A DNA stretch of 64,000 bases, taken from the NCBI RefSeq assembly GCF_051414035.1, contig NZ_JBLKNW010000012.1, positions 24,234-88,233 of the forward strand. Direction: 5' to 3'. A program made the translations under genes and the position numbers. This DNA is from Halosimplex amylolyticum. Lineage in GTDB: Archaea > Halobacteriota > Halobacteria > Halobacteriales > Haloarculaceae. Below the pieces are notes generated by a model that was not told the origin of the DNA, ran no database searches, and saw only the letters and a list, made by a program, of their open reading frames with translations. This document shows positions 48,503 to 57,511 of the stretch, piece by piece (the first letter of the stretch is position 1; each line of letters starts with the position of its first letter).

Positions 48503-48892
48503 GTGATCCCAGAGACGCTGGACGTACTCGTCGACCGGTTCGCCGCGTTCGACGCCGCCGTCGAGGTGGGCGTCGGCCGCCGGACCGTCGTCGCCGAGGC
48601 CCTCGCAGACGCCGGGACCGACGTGGTCGCGACCGACCTGCACGCCCAGTCCGTCCCCGACGGGGTTCGGTTCGTCCGCGACGACGTCACCGACCCCGAT
48701 CTCTCGGTCTACGCCGACGCTGACCTGCTGTACGCCCTGAACCTCCCGCCGGAACTGCACCGGCCGACGCTGGCCGTCGCCCGCGAGGCCGGCGCGACCT
48801 TCGCGTTCACGACGCTCGGGACCGACCAGCCGCTGGTGCCCGTCGAGCGGGAGACGCTCCCCGCGGAGACGCTGTTCGTCGCCCGCGGGTGA
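48503..48892 (+). CDS. UPF0146 family protein
   Basis: A 129-residue protein with a Rossmann-like half of methyltransferase type: VEVGVGRRTVVAEALADAGT, VVATDLHAQSVPDGVRFV, RDDVTDP, ADLLYALNLPPELHRPTL and FAFTTLGTDQPL. UPF0146 members are archaeal and lack a full SAM-methyltransferase fold. Function is unknown. The GTG at 48503 (VIPETLDVLVDRF) is the best start. CTTATGC about 28 nt upstream may be its TATA-like element. Confidence 0.8.
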   Translation: MIPETLDVLVDRFAAFDAAVEVGVGRRTVVAEALADAGTDVVATDLHAQSVPDGVRFVRDDVTDPDLSVYADADLLYALNLPPELHRPTLAVAREAGATFAFTTLGTDQPLVPVERETLPAETLFVARG

Positions 48893-49018
48893 CCGCGTCC
48901 GGCCGTTCGACAGTTCGACCGGTCGATCTCCGCCGTGACTGTGTTTCGAGTCCGCGAGCCGACGGGAGGTGGTGAGTCGGAACGGATTTTTACGAGGAGT
49001 GCTTCCCCGGAGACACTC

Positions 49019-49906
49019 ATGAACGCGGACGCGGTCGTGCTCGACGTCGACGGGGTGCTCGTCGACGTCGCCGACTCCTACCGCCGTGCCATCGTCGAGT
49101 CAGTCGCCCACGTCTACGGCGACACGATCGAGAAGGCCGACATCCAGCAGTTCAAGGACGCGGGCGGGTTCAACAACGACTGGGAACTCACCGACGCCGC
49201 GGCGCTGTACGTCCTCGCGCGCCGCGAGGGACTCCGCCTCTCCCTCTCCTCGTTCACCGACCGAGTCGCCGCCACCGGCGGAGGCGTCTCCGCGGCGGAG
49301 ACGGTCGTCCTCGACGCCCTCGGGCCCGCCGAACGCGAACGCGTGATGAGCGAGTGGGACCCCGACCGCCTGCGCGAGGTCTTCCAGCAACTGTACCTCG
49401 GGAGCGACCTGTACCGCGACCTCGAAGGCGCCGAACCGGACATGGACACCGCGGGCTACATCAACGACGAACCCCGAATCCTCGCGTCCGAGACGGTCGA
49501 GACCCTCGAAGCCCGCTACGACGTGGGCGTTCTGACGGGGCGACCCGCCGCCGAGGCCGACATCGCACTGGACCGCGTGGGCCTCGACGTGGCCGACGAG
49601 CACCGTTTCACCATGGACGACTGGGACGAGGGCAAGCCCGACCCGCACGCCCTCGTGACGCTCGCCGAGCGCTTCGACGCCGAGTCGGTCGTCTTCGTCG
49701 GCGACACGCTCGACGATATCCGCACGGCGGTCAACGCCGCCGAGACTGACCCCGACCGGACCTACCGCGGCGTCGGCGTCCTCACGGGCGGGCTGACCGG
49801 CGAGGACGGCCGAACGAAGTACGAGCGGGCCGGCGCGGCCGCCGTGATCGACTCCGTCAACGACCTGCCGGCCCTCCTCGACGCGGACGAGTCCGCCGAC
49901 CGCTGA
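49019..49906 (+). CDS. HAD superfamily hydrolase (TIGR01548-type)
   Basis: A 295-residue HAD phosphatase. Motif I is VVLDVDGVLVDVADSYRRAI (nucleophile Asp8 or so), motif II is GVLTGRPAAEADIAL, and motifs III/IV are DEGKPDPHALVTLAERF and VVFVGDTLDDIRTAV. A large helical cap lies between motifs I and II (residues ~20-160). The cap and TGRP motif match the hypothetical HAD subfamily TIGR01548, seen in haloarchaea. The substrate is unknown. TTTTTACG at 48985-48992 precedes the ATG by about 30 nt. Confidence 0.83.
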   Translation: MNADAVVLDVDGVLVDVADSYRRAIVESVAHVYGDTIEKADIQQFKDAGGFNNDWELTDAAALYVLARREGLRLSLSSFTDRVAATGGGVSAAETVVLDALGPAERERVMSEWDPDRLREVFQQLYLGSDLYRDLEGAEPDMDTAGYINDEPRILASETVETLEARYDVGVLTGRPAAEADIALDRVGLDVADEHRFTMDDWDEGKPDPHALVTLAERFDAESVVFVGDTLDDIRTAVNAAETDPDRTYRGVGVLTGGLTGEDGRTKYERAGAAAVIDSVNDLPALLDADESADR

Positions 49907-49988
49907 GCCGTCGCGGGGCCGCCGCGTCGTCAGATCCCCGGTCACGCGAATCGACAACGCTTATCCTGATATCGTCCCAGACTCCGGT

Positions 49989-50657
49989 ATGGACATCGCA
50001 CTGCTGGGCGGCACGGGCGACATCGGCGAAGGGCTGGCCCTGCGGTGGGCCTACGACACGTCCCACACCGTGATCATCGGGTCGCGCGACGCCGAGCGCG
50101 CCGAGAACAAGGCCGAGGAGTACGCCACCGAACTCGACAGCCGCGGCGTCGACTCGTCGGTCGCCGGCTACGAGAACGGCGAGGCGGCGGCCCGCGCCGA
50201 CGTGATCGTCTGCGCGGTCCCGGCGTACCACCTCACGGACACCATCGAGGCGGTCGCCGACGATCTGGAGGCGGGCGACGTGCTCGTCTCGCCGGCCGTC
50301 GGGATGAAACGCGACGAGGAGGGCATGCACTACAACAAGCCCGGCGCGGGGAGCGTCACCGCGCTCGCGGCCGGCGCGGCGCCCGACGGCGTCGCCGTCG
50401 TCGGCGCGTTCCACAACCTCGCCGCCGACCGCCTCGCCAACCTCGACGCTGAACTCGACGTGGACACGCTCGTCGTCGGCGACGACGACGACGCCGTCGA
50501 CACCGTCTCCGCGCTCGCGGACGCGATCGAGGGGCTGCGCGCCGTCTCCGCCGGCGGCATCGCCAACGCCGCCGAGGTCGAGGCGGTCACGCCGCTGGTG
50601 ATCAACATCGCGATGAACAACGAGGGCATGCACGACGTCGGCGTCAAGTTCCACTGA
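49989..50657 (+). CDS. npdG: F420H2:NADP oxidoreductase
   Basis: A 222-residue NADPH-dependent F420 reductase that moves hydride between coenzyme F420 and NADP. The dinucleotide site is IALLGGTGDIGEGLALRWA, with the NADP-selective GSRDAERAENKAEEYA. CAVPAYHL, GMKRDEEGMHYNKPGAGS, VVGAFHNLAADRLAN and AVTPLVINIAMNNEGMHDVG match NpdG. The product links the F420-dependent oxidoreductase at 41291 to the NADPH pool. GCTTATCC at 49959-49966 is about 27 nt upstream of the ATG. Confidence 0.9.
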   Translation: MDIALLGGTGDIGEGLALRWAYDTSHTVIIGSRDAERAENKAEEYATELDSRGVDSSVAGYENGEAAARADVIVCAVPAYHLTDTIEAVADDLEAGDVLVSPAVGMKRDEEGMHYNKPGAGSVTALAAGAAPDGVAVVGAFHNLAADRLANLDAELDVDTLVVGDDDDAVDTVSALADAIEGLRAVSAGGIANAAEVEAVTPLVINIAMNNEGMHDVGVKFH

Positions 50658-50758
50658 CGGACACCGTCGCGTCGGTAGGTTACCAGTACTTTTTCGGACA
50701 GTTCGACCGCTACGGGCGGTTTGTTCGTGGAAACGGAAGTACGGAAAACTGCCGCGGT

Positions 50759-51025
50759 TCAGGCGTCGGCTTGCTGGAGCGCGGTCTCGATGTCGTCGGC
50801 CTGCGTGACGCCGACGAAGCGCTCGACGATGCCGTCGTCGTTCTCGACGATGAGGGTCGGGAGCGAGCGGACGTGGTACTCGTTGGCGACGTCCTGCTCC
50901 TCGTCGACGTTGATCTTCTCGAACTCGACGTCGGACCACTCCTCTTCGAGGTCGTCCAAGATAGGGTCCTGCGTCTTGCAGGGGCCACACCAGTCGGCGT
51001 AGAAGTCCTTGAGCGTGACTGTCAT
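50759..51025 (-). CDS. Thioredoxin
   Basis: An 88-residue minimal thioredoxin. The active site is FYADWCGPCKTQDPILDDLE (CGPC), with INVDEEQDVANEYHVRSLPT giving the cis-Pro, then LIVENDDGIVERFVGVTQ. The cytosolic disulfide reductase fold is complete, though shorter than bacterial TrxA. It is divergent from secG. Confidence 0.92.
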   Translation of the reverse strand: MTVTLKDFYADWCGPCKTQDPILDDLEEEWSDVEFEKINVDEEQDVANEYHVRSLPTLIVENDDGIVERFVGVTQADDIETALQQADA

Positions 51026-51168
51026 GGGTCATCGAATCTTGCGAATCCGGGGGGATAAGGGTTTCCACTACCGCCGTTCGCGGCCCGCCGTCGGTCGGTT
51101 CGACGACACGTCACCGCGGCCGACGGCAGGGCGAAAGGCTTAGGCGGGCGGCGGTGAGAGTAGCGGAC

Positions 51169-51327
51169 ATGAGCAGCAGCGACAGCGGCGGACTGATGTC
51201 CAGTGCCGGCCTGGTCCGGTACTTCGACGCCGAGGACCGCAACGCGATCCGCATCGACCCGCGGACGGTCATCGCCTTCGGCGCGCTCTTCGGCTTCCTC
51301 GTCCTCGTCCTCCGCGCGACGATCTGA
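51169..51327 (+). CDS. secG: Preprotein translocase subunit SecG (Sec61-beta)
   Basis: A 52-residue single-span subunit of the SecYEG translocon. The polar N-terminus MSSSDSGGLMSSAGLVRYFD is followed by the conserved AEDRNAIRIDPRTVIAFG junction and one helix (ALFGFLVLVLRATI) at the C-terminus. This is the Sec61-beta pattern G-L-x-R-Y-F-x-x-E-x-x-x-x-I-x-x-x-P. GGCTTAGG about 30 nt above the ATG is a weak TATA. Its size makes it easy to miss. Confidence 0.92.
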   Translation: MSSSDSGGLMSSAGLVRYFDAEDRNAIRIDPRTVIAFGALFGFLVLVLRATI

Positions 51328-51428
51328 CCGGAGACCGCTCGCCAGTCCCCGCCCGCCCCGTCGGCCGCGAACCCGCGCCGTCAGTCGTGACCGCGACGTT
51401 TTCAAGCCCCGACCGCGAACCCGCGAGC

Positions 51429-51803
51429 ATGCACTTCGACCAGCGGACGCAGGCGGCGCTGCGCGACGCGGGCCTCTCCTCCGACGAGATCGAGGCTGTC
51501 TCGGAGGCCGTCGTCGAGGCCACTCGCGAGGACGCCGCGGCGCTCGAATCGTTCTTCGACGGGCTCGACACCGTCTACTCCGACATGGACCAGGCCCACT
51601 CCAGCGCGACGTTCCCCGAACACGCCGTCGAGTACCTTGATCTCTTCACGCACGCCGACGACATCCGCGGGTACCTCCGCTTCGACTCCTGGGGCGTCCC
51701 CGTCACCGGCGGGCGCGTGCTGAGCGACGACGTGGTCGAACTGACGCTCGGGCCGACGGTCGACGACCGGATCCGGTTCGCCGCCGACCGCGACGCGCTA
51801 TGA
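51429..51803 (+). CDS. Conserved haloarchaeal protein upstream of FAU-1
   Basis: A 124-residue protein: a helical N-terminal half (MHFDQRTQAALRDAGLSSDE, EIEAVSEAVVEATREDAAAL) and a beta-rich C-terminus (YLRFDSWGVPVTGGRVLSDD, VVELTLGPTVDDRIRF). No known catalytic motif is visible. Its stop overlaps the FAU-1 gene's ATG by 4 bp, so the two are translated together and may work together. CGTTTTCAAG at 51397-51406 fits a TATA 27 nt above the start. Confidence 0.75.
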   Translation: MHFDQRTQAALRDAGLSSDEIEAVSEAVVEATREDAAALESFFDGLDTVYSDMDQAHSSATFPEHAVEYLDLFTHADDIRGYLRFDSWGVPVTGGRVLSDDVVELTLGPTVDDRIRFAADRDAL

Positions 51804-53317
51804 GCGACGACGAGCGCGGGTCGGAGCGCGACGCCGGCGCGGGCGGGCCAGCGGACGCGGACGCGGACGCTGGCGTCCCCACCGTCCGCGTCCGCGGCAT
51901 CTACACCACGGCGCTCACTCGACTGTTCGAGGACGAGGGCCTGTCGGTCGTCCAGGCGTCGCCGCCGATCCGCGACCGCTTCGACGACGAGTTTTCGCTG
52001 ACGCCCGCGGACGCGTCGGTCTCGACGACCGACGACAGACAGGGGGTCGGGATCACCGGCGACGCCCAGGCGGTCGCGACCGCCGTGGCCGAGGCCCGCG
52101 GGGTCGGCCGCGACGCCATGGCCTGGCGCGACCCGACGCCCCGCGGCGCGGTCTACGCCGGCGAAGTGACGGAGACGCTCGGGAGCGGCGCCGTCGTCGA
52201 GTTGGCGGACGGCATCGAGCGCGAGACCGCACCGGCACTCCCGCCGGTCGCCGGGACCGACCGCGAGGGCTTTCTCCCGTACTCGAAGACCGCGGCCCAC
52301 GTCGAGACGGGCGACCGCCTGCGCGTCCAGGTGAAAGAGGCCGCGCCGCCGTGGGGGAACGGGCGGCCGGTGCTCGACACGACGGTCCGGGTACAGGGCG
52401 CTCTCGCGAGCCTCGCTCGCGGGTCGTCGCCCGACAGTAACGGGCCGGAACTGGCCGACCTCCTCCCGGTCGACCCGCCGGAAGGCTGGGGCATCGACTG
52501 GGGTCCGGCGGCCGACGACGCCGGCCTCGACGCGCTCGGGGACGCCCTCGACGCGCTCCGCGAGCGAGCGCTCGCGCTCGACGACGCGTTCGCCGACGCC
52601 CCCGCACCCGACGACGCCGCGCCGCACTGCTACTGGCCCGGGGAGTCGACGGTCTGGGTCTGGTTCGGCCGCGAGTCCCGGTTCGGCCTCGACGAACGCC
52701 GGCGGGCGGTCACGGCGACGATGGGCGGCCACCACCGCACGAAGGCCGCGACGGAGAGCGCCAGCGCCGCGGTCGACTTCGTCGAGGCGGTCTGTCCCGA
52801 CGCGAGCGGCGGCGAGACCGACTTCCCGTTCGACGCCGTCACCCGACAGTTCGGCCCGACGGAGGGCGACCGCGTCCGCATCGACCACGGCAAGCCCGAC
52901 GGGCGCCTGTTCTCGCTCGGCACGGGCGAGGTGACCCGCCGCGATTCGGACGGAACCGTCGTCGTCGAGCGGGCGATGTCCGGCCGCGGCACCTACGACG
53001 CCCTCGGCGTCGACCAGCAGGCCGGCGACGTGGCGGTGACGAAACTCACCGAGGGCAAGTGGTGGTATCCGACGGTCTACCGGGGCGAGGACGGCGAGAA
53101 GCGGGGGACGTACGTCAACGTCTGCACGCCGGTCGAGGTGTTCCCCTCGGCGGTCCGGTACGTCGACCTCCACGTCGACGTCGTCAAACACGCCGACGGG
53201 CGGGTCGAGCGAGTCGACGACGACGAACTCGACGCGGCCGTCGAGGCCGGACACGTCCCCGAGGAACTGGCGGAGAAGGCCCGGAGCGTCGCCTCCGCGG
53301 TCGAGAACGCCCTCTGA
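51800..53317 (+). CDS. Probable ribonuclease FAU-1 (RNase E/G-like, DUF402)
   Basis: A 505-residue RNA-binding protein. The first part (residues ~28-220) has RVRGIYTTALTRLFEDEGLS and the S1-like VYAGEVTETLGSGAVVELAD, as in RNase E/G. The C-terminal DUF402 domain has GGHHRTKAA, VVERAMSGRGTYDALG, GDVAVTKLTEGKWWYPTVYR and YVNVCTPVEVFPSAVRYVDL, then VDLHVDVVKHADGRVERVDD. Homologues bind AU-rich RNA and have endonuclease activity. The N-terminal 25 residues are an acidic leader. It is translationally coupled to the 124-residue gene before it. Confidence 0.88.
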   Translation: MSDDERGSERDAGAGGPADADADAGVPTVRVRGIYTTALTRLFEDEGLSVVQASPPIRDRFDDEFSLTPADASVSTTDDRQGVGITGDAQAVATAVAEARGVGRDAMAWRDPTPRGAVYAGEVTETLGSGAVVELADGIERETAPALPPVAGTDREGFLPYSKTAAHVETGDRLRVQVKEAAPPWGNGRPVLDTTVRVQGALASLARGSSPDSNGPELADLLPVDPPEGWGIDWGPAADDAGLDALGDALDALRERALALDDAFADAPAPDDAAPHCYWPGESTVWVWFGRESRFGLDERRRAVTATMGGHHRTKAATESASAAVDFVEAVCPDASGGETDFPFDAVTRQFGPTEGDRVRIDHGKPDGRLFSLGTGEVTRRDSDGTVVVERAMSGRGTYDALGVDQQAGDVAVTKLTEGKWWYPTVYRGEDGEKRGTYVNVCTPVEVFPSAVRYVDLHVDVVKHADGRVERVDDDELDAAVEAGHVPEELAEKARSVASAVENAL

Positions 53318-53326
53318 GCTGACCGG

Positions 53327-54964
53327 TCAGTCTCCGGGTTCGTCCGCTGTGTCGACGCCGCCGAGGAGTCGCCACGCCCCGATACCGAGCCCCGCCAGCG
53401 CCGCGGCCGGGCCGAAACCGGGACCGTCGCCGCCGGTGGTCCCCTCCGTTTCGACCGCGTCGGTCGGCGAGCGCTCCCCCTCGCCCGTTCCGGTCGGCGT
53501 CGGTGCGGTGCCCGATCCGGTCGGTTCGGTCGTCGTGCCGGTCGACGCCGTCGCTCCGGTCGGCGCCGTCGTCGCGGCCGTGGGGGAGTCCGTCGGTGTC
53601 GGCGTCTCTCGCGCCACGTCGGGGAAGGTGTAGAGTCGCGCGGGCGCGTCGGGGACAGAGGGATCCGCGTAGCTGGTGGCGACGACCGCCTCGCCCGGCG
53701 CGGCGAGTTGCGCCGTCCAGAAGCTCGTCTCCGAGGACCGACGGAAGTACCGCACTCGCTCGGGATTCGACGGGTCCGAGAGGTCGTGGACCATCACGCC
53801 GCCGCGGTACCACGACGAGTAGAGGTGGCCGGCGGCGATCTCGAAGTTGTGGGCGGTCGTCCAGACCCCGTTGACGTTGGGGTCGGCCGTCGGCGGCGGG
53901 TCGATGGTCGCCAGGTGCGCGGGCGCCGTCGGGTCCGCGAGGTCGTAGAGGTCGATCCCGCTGGGGCCGCCGGGGTCGTCCGGCCCCGGCGTCGTCCCTT
54001 CCTTCCCGAAGTTGGAGTTCCAGGTCTCCTTCCCGACGGCCAGCAGCGACCCGTCGGGATCGGTCGCGGCGTAGTGGTCGTTACCGGGGGGTTCCGACCC
54101 CTCGCGGGCGACCGCCAGTCCGTTCAGGTCCGCCAGTTCCTCGGGCGACCGCTCGCGAACGTCCGCGACGTAGCTCGGGTTCGCGGGCTCGGAGACGTCG
54201 AGGATCCACGTCCCGGCGTCCCAGTGGGCGAGGTAGGCGAACCCGTCGCGGACGAACACGTCGTGGAGCGACCGCAGTCGGAGCGGGACCGACTCCCAGA
54301 CGTCGTCGTGGTCGAACAGCGACCAGCGGGCGACTTCCGCGGGCTCGTCGCGGCCGACGTCGACGACGACCAGCGGGTTGTCGTCGCGGTTGTTCCCCGT
54401 GAGATAGGCGTACCCGCCGGCCAGGTCGCAGTTGTGGATCGGGAAGGCGGTCCGGTAAGTCCGCAGGCGTTCGGGACGTGTCGGGTCGGACACGTCGTAG
54501 AGCGCGACCCCGTGGAAGCCGTCGCCGCCGTAGTTTGCGGGGCCGGCGACGAGGAGGCGCCCGTCGTCGTACTTCACGTCCTGGACCCCCTCCATCACCT
54601 GCGTGGTCCCGGGCGGGGAGATGTCGCGTTCCTCGGTGAGGACGGTGGGATCTGCGGGCTCGGTGAGGTCTACGGCGGCGAACCCGTCGAGTACGGCGAT
54701 GAAGGCCGTGTCGCCGTCCGGGGTGGTGACCGCCTCGGTGGCACCCTCGACCGCGACGCTCCCGAGCGGTTCGTACCCGGAGGTCGGCGTCGCGGCGGCG
54801 TCGGTCGGCGTCGGGGTCGCCGTCGGCCGCGGGGAACCGGTCGTCGTAGCGCTCGGCTCCTCGGGGTCCGTCGGGCGGGCCGCGCCGTCGCGGGAGGACA
54901 GGGCGCCGACGACCGCCGGGACGCCGAGGCCGGCGGTCGCGCGGAGTAACTGGCGTCGGTGCAC
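53327..54964 (-). CDS. Exported LVIVD-repeat propeller, PGF-CTERM-like, paralogue A
   Basis: A 545-residue exported protein. The signal starts MHRRQLLRATAGLGVPAVVG. LVIVD-type blades recur (VALYDVSDPTRPERLRTYRT, LVVVDVGRDEPAEVARW, WILDVSEPANPSYVADV, GIDLYDLADPTAPAHLATI, VMVHDLSDPSNPERVRYF). A Thr/Pro linker (about residues 455-520) is followed by GPGFGPAAALAGLGIGAWRL and a short charged tail, a PGF-CTERM-like sorting signal for archaeosortase. The protein is therefore probably anchored to the surface through the S-layer. It is a tandem paralogue of the gene at 55011. No enzymatic residues are known for this repeat. Confidence 0.83.
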   Translation of the reverse strand: MHRRQLLRATAGLGVPAVVGALSSRDGAARPTDPEEPSATTTGSPRPTATPTPTDAAATPTSGYEPLGSVAVEGATEAVTTPDGDTAFIAVLDGFAAVDLTEPADPTVLTEERDISPPGTTQVMEGVQDVKYDDGRLLVAGPANYGGDGFHGVALYDVSDPTRPERLRTYRTAFPIHNCDLAGGYAYLTGNNRDDNPLVVVDVGRDEPAEVARWSLFDHDDVWESVPLRLRSLHDVFVRDGFAYLAHWDAGTWILDVSEPANPSYVADVRERSPEELADLNGLAVAREGSEPPGNDHYAATDPDGSLLAVGKETWNSNFGKEGTTPGPDDPGGPSGIDLYDLADPTAPAHLATIDPPPTADPNVNGVWTTAHNFEIAAGHLYSSWYRGGVMVHDLSDPSNPERVRYFRRSSETSFWTAQLAAPGEAVVATSYADPSVPDAPARLYTFPDVARETPTPTDSPTAATTAPTGATASTGTTTEPTGSGTAPTPTGTGEGERSPTDAVETEGTTGGDGPGFGPAAALAGLGIGAWRLLGGVDTADEPGD

Positions 54965-55010
54965 GTCCGCCGGCTAGGGGCCGGCGGGCATGAGTCTCCC
55001 GGTGAGGCGA

Positions 55011-56738
55011 TTACTCGTCGTCGGCCCCGCGCAGGCGCCAGGCGCCGATGCCGAGCGCGGCGAGGCCGGAGAGGACGCCCAGGCCGGGGCCACTCCCGCT
55101 GCTTTCGTCGTTCGCTGTGCCTCCGGAGCCGTCGGTGGCGGTGTCGGTCGCGGGCTCGGTCCCGCCGGCCATCGGGGTCGACGTCGCCGTCGACCTCGCC
55201 GTCGCGGTCGGGGTCGAGGCGTCCGTCGGCGTGGCCGTCTCGGTCGCCGTCGGCGTCGCGGTCCGCGTCTCGGTCGGCGTGGCCGTGGTCGTCGTGCCGT
55301 CCGCCGTCGAGATGTCGACCGGCCCGCCCGACGGGGTGATCGTCGCGGCGTTGTCGGTCGGGTCCGGGAAGGTGTAGAACCCGCCCGGGCCGCCGTCCTC
55401 GGTCGGGTGGGCGTAGCTCGTCGCGTAGAAGTACTCCCCCGGGACGCCCGCGCGGGCGGTCCAGAAGCTCGCCACGTCGCCGTCCTCCCAGTGGGCGAGT
55501 TCCTCGGGGTTCGCCGGGTCGGCGATGTCGTGGACCTTCACCCCGCCGCGGTACCACGACGAGTAGAGGTAGTCGCCGGCGATCTCGAAGTTGTGCGAGG
55601 TGGTGTAGTAGCCGCCGCGGCGGCGCGTCGTCTCTCCCTCGGGCGGCATCGGCGGTTCGATCTCCGACAACTCCTCGGGGTTCGCCGGGTCGGAGATGTC
55701 CCAGAGGACGATCCCGCTCGGCCCGCCCAGGTCCTCTTCTTCGGGTTCGTCGGTCTCGATCGACTCGTCTTCGAGGTCCCAGCTCTCGCCGCCGACGGCG
55801 AGCAGGTCGCCGTCGTCGTCGGGCTGGACGTAGTGGTCGTTGCCCTCGGGTTCTATCGAGTACTCGGCGGCTTTCGTCCGGTCGAGATCCGCCAGCTCCG
55901 CTGCCGTGTAGTCGGCCGCGTGGCCGACGTACTCCGGGTTCGCCGGGTCCGAGACGTCGAGGATCCACGACCCGGCGTCCCAGTAGGCGAGGTAGGCGCG
56001 CCCGTCCTGGACGTACATGTCGTGGAGGTTCCGGAGCCGCCTCGATACGTCCTCGTAGGCCTCGTCGTAGTCCGTGACGGACCACGTGGCGACCGACTCC
56101 GGGTCGTCGGGCGCCACGTGGACGATCTCGAGTTCCGTCCCCGTCGTCAGGTAGGCGTACTCGCCGTGCAGGTCGGCGTTGTGGATGACGTAGCTCGTCT
56201 CGTAGGTCTTGAGCGGTCGGGGGTCGGTCGGGTCCCGGACGTCGTAGAGGGCGATCCCGGTGTACGCACTCCGGCCGCCGGTCGCGAGCATCAGGCGCCC
56301 CTGGTTGTACTTCAGGTCCAGGAACCCCGAGATGGTCCGACCGTCCGGGCTCTCGATGTCCGAGTACTCGCCGACGATTTCAGGGTTCTCGGGGTCGGCG
56401 CAGTCGACGACGTAGAAGCCGTCCAGCCGTGAGGCGAAGACGTACCGGCCCGACGGCTCCGCGACGGCCTCGGTGGTCTGGTACCCGGGCGAGTCGTTCT
56501 CGACGTCTATCCGCGCGAGCGGCGAGAAGTCGTCGCCGTCGTCGGTGCCGGTGTCGGCGGCTCCGGCCGTCGTCTGCGGGGTCGAGGTGGCCGTCCCAGT
56601 GGCGGTGGCGGCCGTGGTGGTCGTTCGGGTGGAGGGCGATGCGTCGTCGTCGCTGCCGGCGGCGGAGAGGGCGCTCCCTGCGATCCCCGCCAGTCCGGCA
56701 GCGCCGACTGCGGAACGGAGGTATTCACGGCGGCGCAT
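55011..56738 (-). CDS. Exported LVIVD-repeat propeller, PGF-CTERM-like, paralogue B
   Basis: A 575-residue paralogue of the gene downstream. The twin-arginine-type signal MRRREYLRSAVGAAGLAGIA precedes a Thr-rich stretch. Blades include FYVVDCADPENPEIVGEY, IALYDVRDPTDPRPLKTYET, WILDVSDPANPEYVGHA, IVLWDISDPANPEELSEI and VKVHDIADPANPEELAHW. The SHNFEIAGDYLYSSWYRGGV block is shared with paralogue A. The end GPGLGVLSGLAALGIGAWRL is a PGF-type tail with Leu in place of Phe. A 46-bp gap separates the two genes, so they may be cotranscribed. Confidence 0.83.
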   Translation of the reverse strand: MRRREYLRSAVGAAGLAGIAGSALSAAGSDDDASPSTRTTTTAATATGTATSTPQTTAGAADTGTDDGDDFSPLARIDVENDSPGYQTTEAVAEPSGRYVFASRLDGFYVVDCADPENPEIVGEYSDIESPDGRTISGFLDLKYNQGRLMLATGGRSAYTGIALYDVRDPTDPRPLKTYETSYVIHNADLHGEYAYLTTGTELEIVHVAPDDPESVATWSVTDYDEAYEDVSRRLRNLHDMYVQDGRAYLAYWDAGSWILDVSDPANPEYVGHAADYTAAELADLDRTKAAEYSIEPEGNDHYVQPDDDGDLLAVGGESWDLEDESIETDEPEEEDLGGPSGIVLWDISDPANPEELSEIEPPMPPEGETTRRRGGYYTTSHNFEIAGDYLYSSWYRGGVKVHDIADPANPEELAHWEDGDVASFWTARAGVPGEYFYATSYAHPTEDGGPGGFYTFPDPTDNAATITPSGGPVDISTADGTTTTATPTETRTATPTATETATPTDASTPTATARSTATSTPMAGGTEPATDTATDGSGGTANDESSGSGPGLGVLSGLAALGIGAWRLRGADDE

Positions 56739-56880
56739 GCGCCCCTACCTCCGTCCGGCGGTCGTTTAGTTTTGCTGATTTGACTGGAATCGGCTCGCTG
56801 GCCCGGGACTCACAGCGGTCGAGAACGCGTCCACGACCGAGAACGCGTCGTTTTTCCACGCCCGCGCTGTAGGGCCGGTC

Positions 56881-57498
56881 ATGTTCGAGTCACGCCCGGA
56901 CCGCGACGCGGAGGTGGCGCTGGTCGGCCGGTCCAACGTCGGCAAGTCCACGCTGATGCGCGAGCTCACCGGCCACACGTTCGACACCGGCCAGCGACCG
57001 GGCGTCACCCGCTCGCCCAACCACTACGACTGGGCCAGCGAGGACTTCGTCATCACCGATCTGCCCGGCTTCGGCTTCATGGAGGGCGTCCCCGACGACG
57101 TCCGCGAGCAGACCAAGACCGACATCGTCCGCTACATCGAGGCCAACGCCGACAAGATCCTCGTCGGCGTCCTCGTCGTCGACGGCAAGGCCGCCATCGA
57201 CATCATCGACCGCCACTCCGGCCCCGACGAGGTCCCCTACGACGTCGAGATGTTCCACTTCCTCCGCGACGTGGGCGTGCCCGTCGTCGTCGCCGTCAAC
57301 AAGATGGACAAGGTCGACGACCGCGACGAGCGCCTGGACGAACTCTGCGAGCGCCTCGGCCTCCCCACCCCCTGGAAGCAGTGGCAGGACACGATCGCCC
57401 CCATCACGGCCAAGCGGGGGTCCATCGAACCCCTGAACGAGGCCATCCGCCACCACCTCCACGAACAGGGCCGCGACGACCTCTTCCAGTTTTTCTAA
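56881..57498 (+). CDS. engB: GTP-binding protein EngB (YihA/YsxC family)
   Basis: A 205-residue Ras-like GTPase of the ribosome-assembly type. G1 is GRSNVGKST (16-24), G2 lies in RPGVTRSPNHYDW, G3 is ITDLPGFGFMEGVPDDVREQ, G4 is VAVNKMDKVDD, and G5 is near PITAKRGSIEPLNEAIRHHL. The archaeal version lacks the bacterial N-terminal extension. GTTTTTCC about 28 nt upstream supports the start. Repeat copy R2 begins 13 bp after the stop and may serve as its terminator. Confidence 0.9.
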   Translation: MFESRPDRDAEVALVGRSNVGKSTLMRELTGHTFDTGQRPGVTRSPNHYDWASEDFVITDLPGFGFMEGVPDDVREQTKTDIVRYIEANADKILVGVLVVDGKAAIDIIDRHSGPDEVPYDVEMFHFLRDVGVPVVVAVNKMDKVDDRDERLDELCERLGLPTPWKQWQDTIAPITAKRGSIEPLNEAIRHHLHEQGRDDLFQFF

Positions 57499-57511
57499 AC
57501 CATCTAGTTTC

